Assembly (NCBI RefSeq): GCF_003367475.1
Contig: NZ_QRHA01000004.1
Location: forward strand, 289,205-353,204
Length of the DNA: 64,000 nt
From: Alteromonas aestuariivivens
Lineage (GTDB): Bacteria; Pseudomonadota; Gammaproteobacteria; Enterobacterales; Alteromonadaceae
Direction: 5' to 3'
The notes below the pieces were generated by a model. It ran no database searches. It was not told where the DNA came from and saw only the letters and a list, made by a program, of their open reading frames with translations. Numbering within the stretch: position 1 is the first letter of the stretch; the number at the start of each line of letters is the position of its first letter. The translations under genes and the position numbers were made by a program. Below are positions 63,605 to 64,000 of the stretch, piece by piece.

Positions 63605-63612
63605 CTAATTAG

Positions 63613-64000
<388 letters not shown>

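Overview
The window comes from a Gram-negative gammaproteobacterium, most likely a marine or soil polysaccharide degrader of the Cellvibrio/Saccharophagus/Alteromonas kind. This rests on glmU/glmS with a DeoR-type regulator, yebG with a LexA box, yaeQ, an Ada-AlkA fusion, biosynthetic speA, and the flavin-dependent halogenase/SapC/cupin-like gene set that such bacteria keep beside carbohydrate loci. The species assignment is inference.

Layout. 1-4100: operon of two PrnA-type halogenases (the first cut by the window edge), SapC and a cupin-like protein. 4254-7790: a large AT-rich lipoprotein. 8-19 kb: two paralogous cassettes, each ordered GH1 glucosidase, GPH-family sugar symporter, LacI regulator, facing opposite ways; each is preceded by an operator centred on AAGCGCTT. 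Between them lie an ABC exporter-like pair with a His/Asp-rich loop, SOS-controlled yebG and a DUF3859 protein. 19.3-20.7 kb: an unrecognised protein and a second SapC behind a strong palindrome. 20.7-31.1 kb: an Lrp-type regulator, an NCS1 permease, hydantoinase/DUF917 enzymes, a nucleoside hydrolase, a sulfotransferase, a class IV aminotransferase, a YtcJ-type amidohydrolase, PaiB and an Asp/Glu-type racemase, which look like a catabolic island for cyclic ureide, nucleobase-like or amino-acid-derived substrates. 31.2-33.3 kb: a mipA-like gene broken by one stop codon, then yaeQ. 33.7-46.9 kb: an Aer-like receptor behind a FliA-type promoter, a serine-hydrolase-like protein, a YlqF-type GTPase, fdxA, rlmE, a TrmH-type methylase, an FG-GAP protein and a DUF1501/DUF1800 pair. 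47-60 kb: glmS, DeoR regulator, Gfo/Idh oxidoreductase, glmU; a degenerate GGDEF protein; a DNA alkylation-repair operon; a class C-like serine hydrolase; speA. 61.2-64 kb: an accessory end with a deleted IS3 element, an IS30-like remnant, a small membrane protein, a phospholipase A2-like gene whose start is cut by a second IS3 element, and that element running off the window.

The genes work together mainly as (i) sugar uptake and hydrolysis under LacI-type control, with the halogenase/SapC loci probably co-regulated with glycan use; (ii) a nitrogen/carbon scavenging island under Lrp-type control; (iii) amino-sugar synthesis for the cell envelope (glmU/glmS); and (iv) alkylation and SOS damage response. 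I saw no tRNA, rRNA or CRISPR array. The most unusual places are the mirrored sugar cassettes with matching operators, the phospholipase/membrane-protein pair at the IS-rich end, the SSEEF GGDEF protein with an intact RxxD site, and the single-stop mipA pseudogene.
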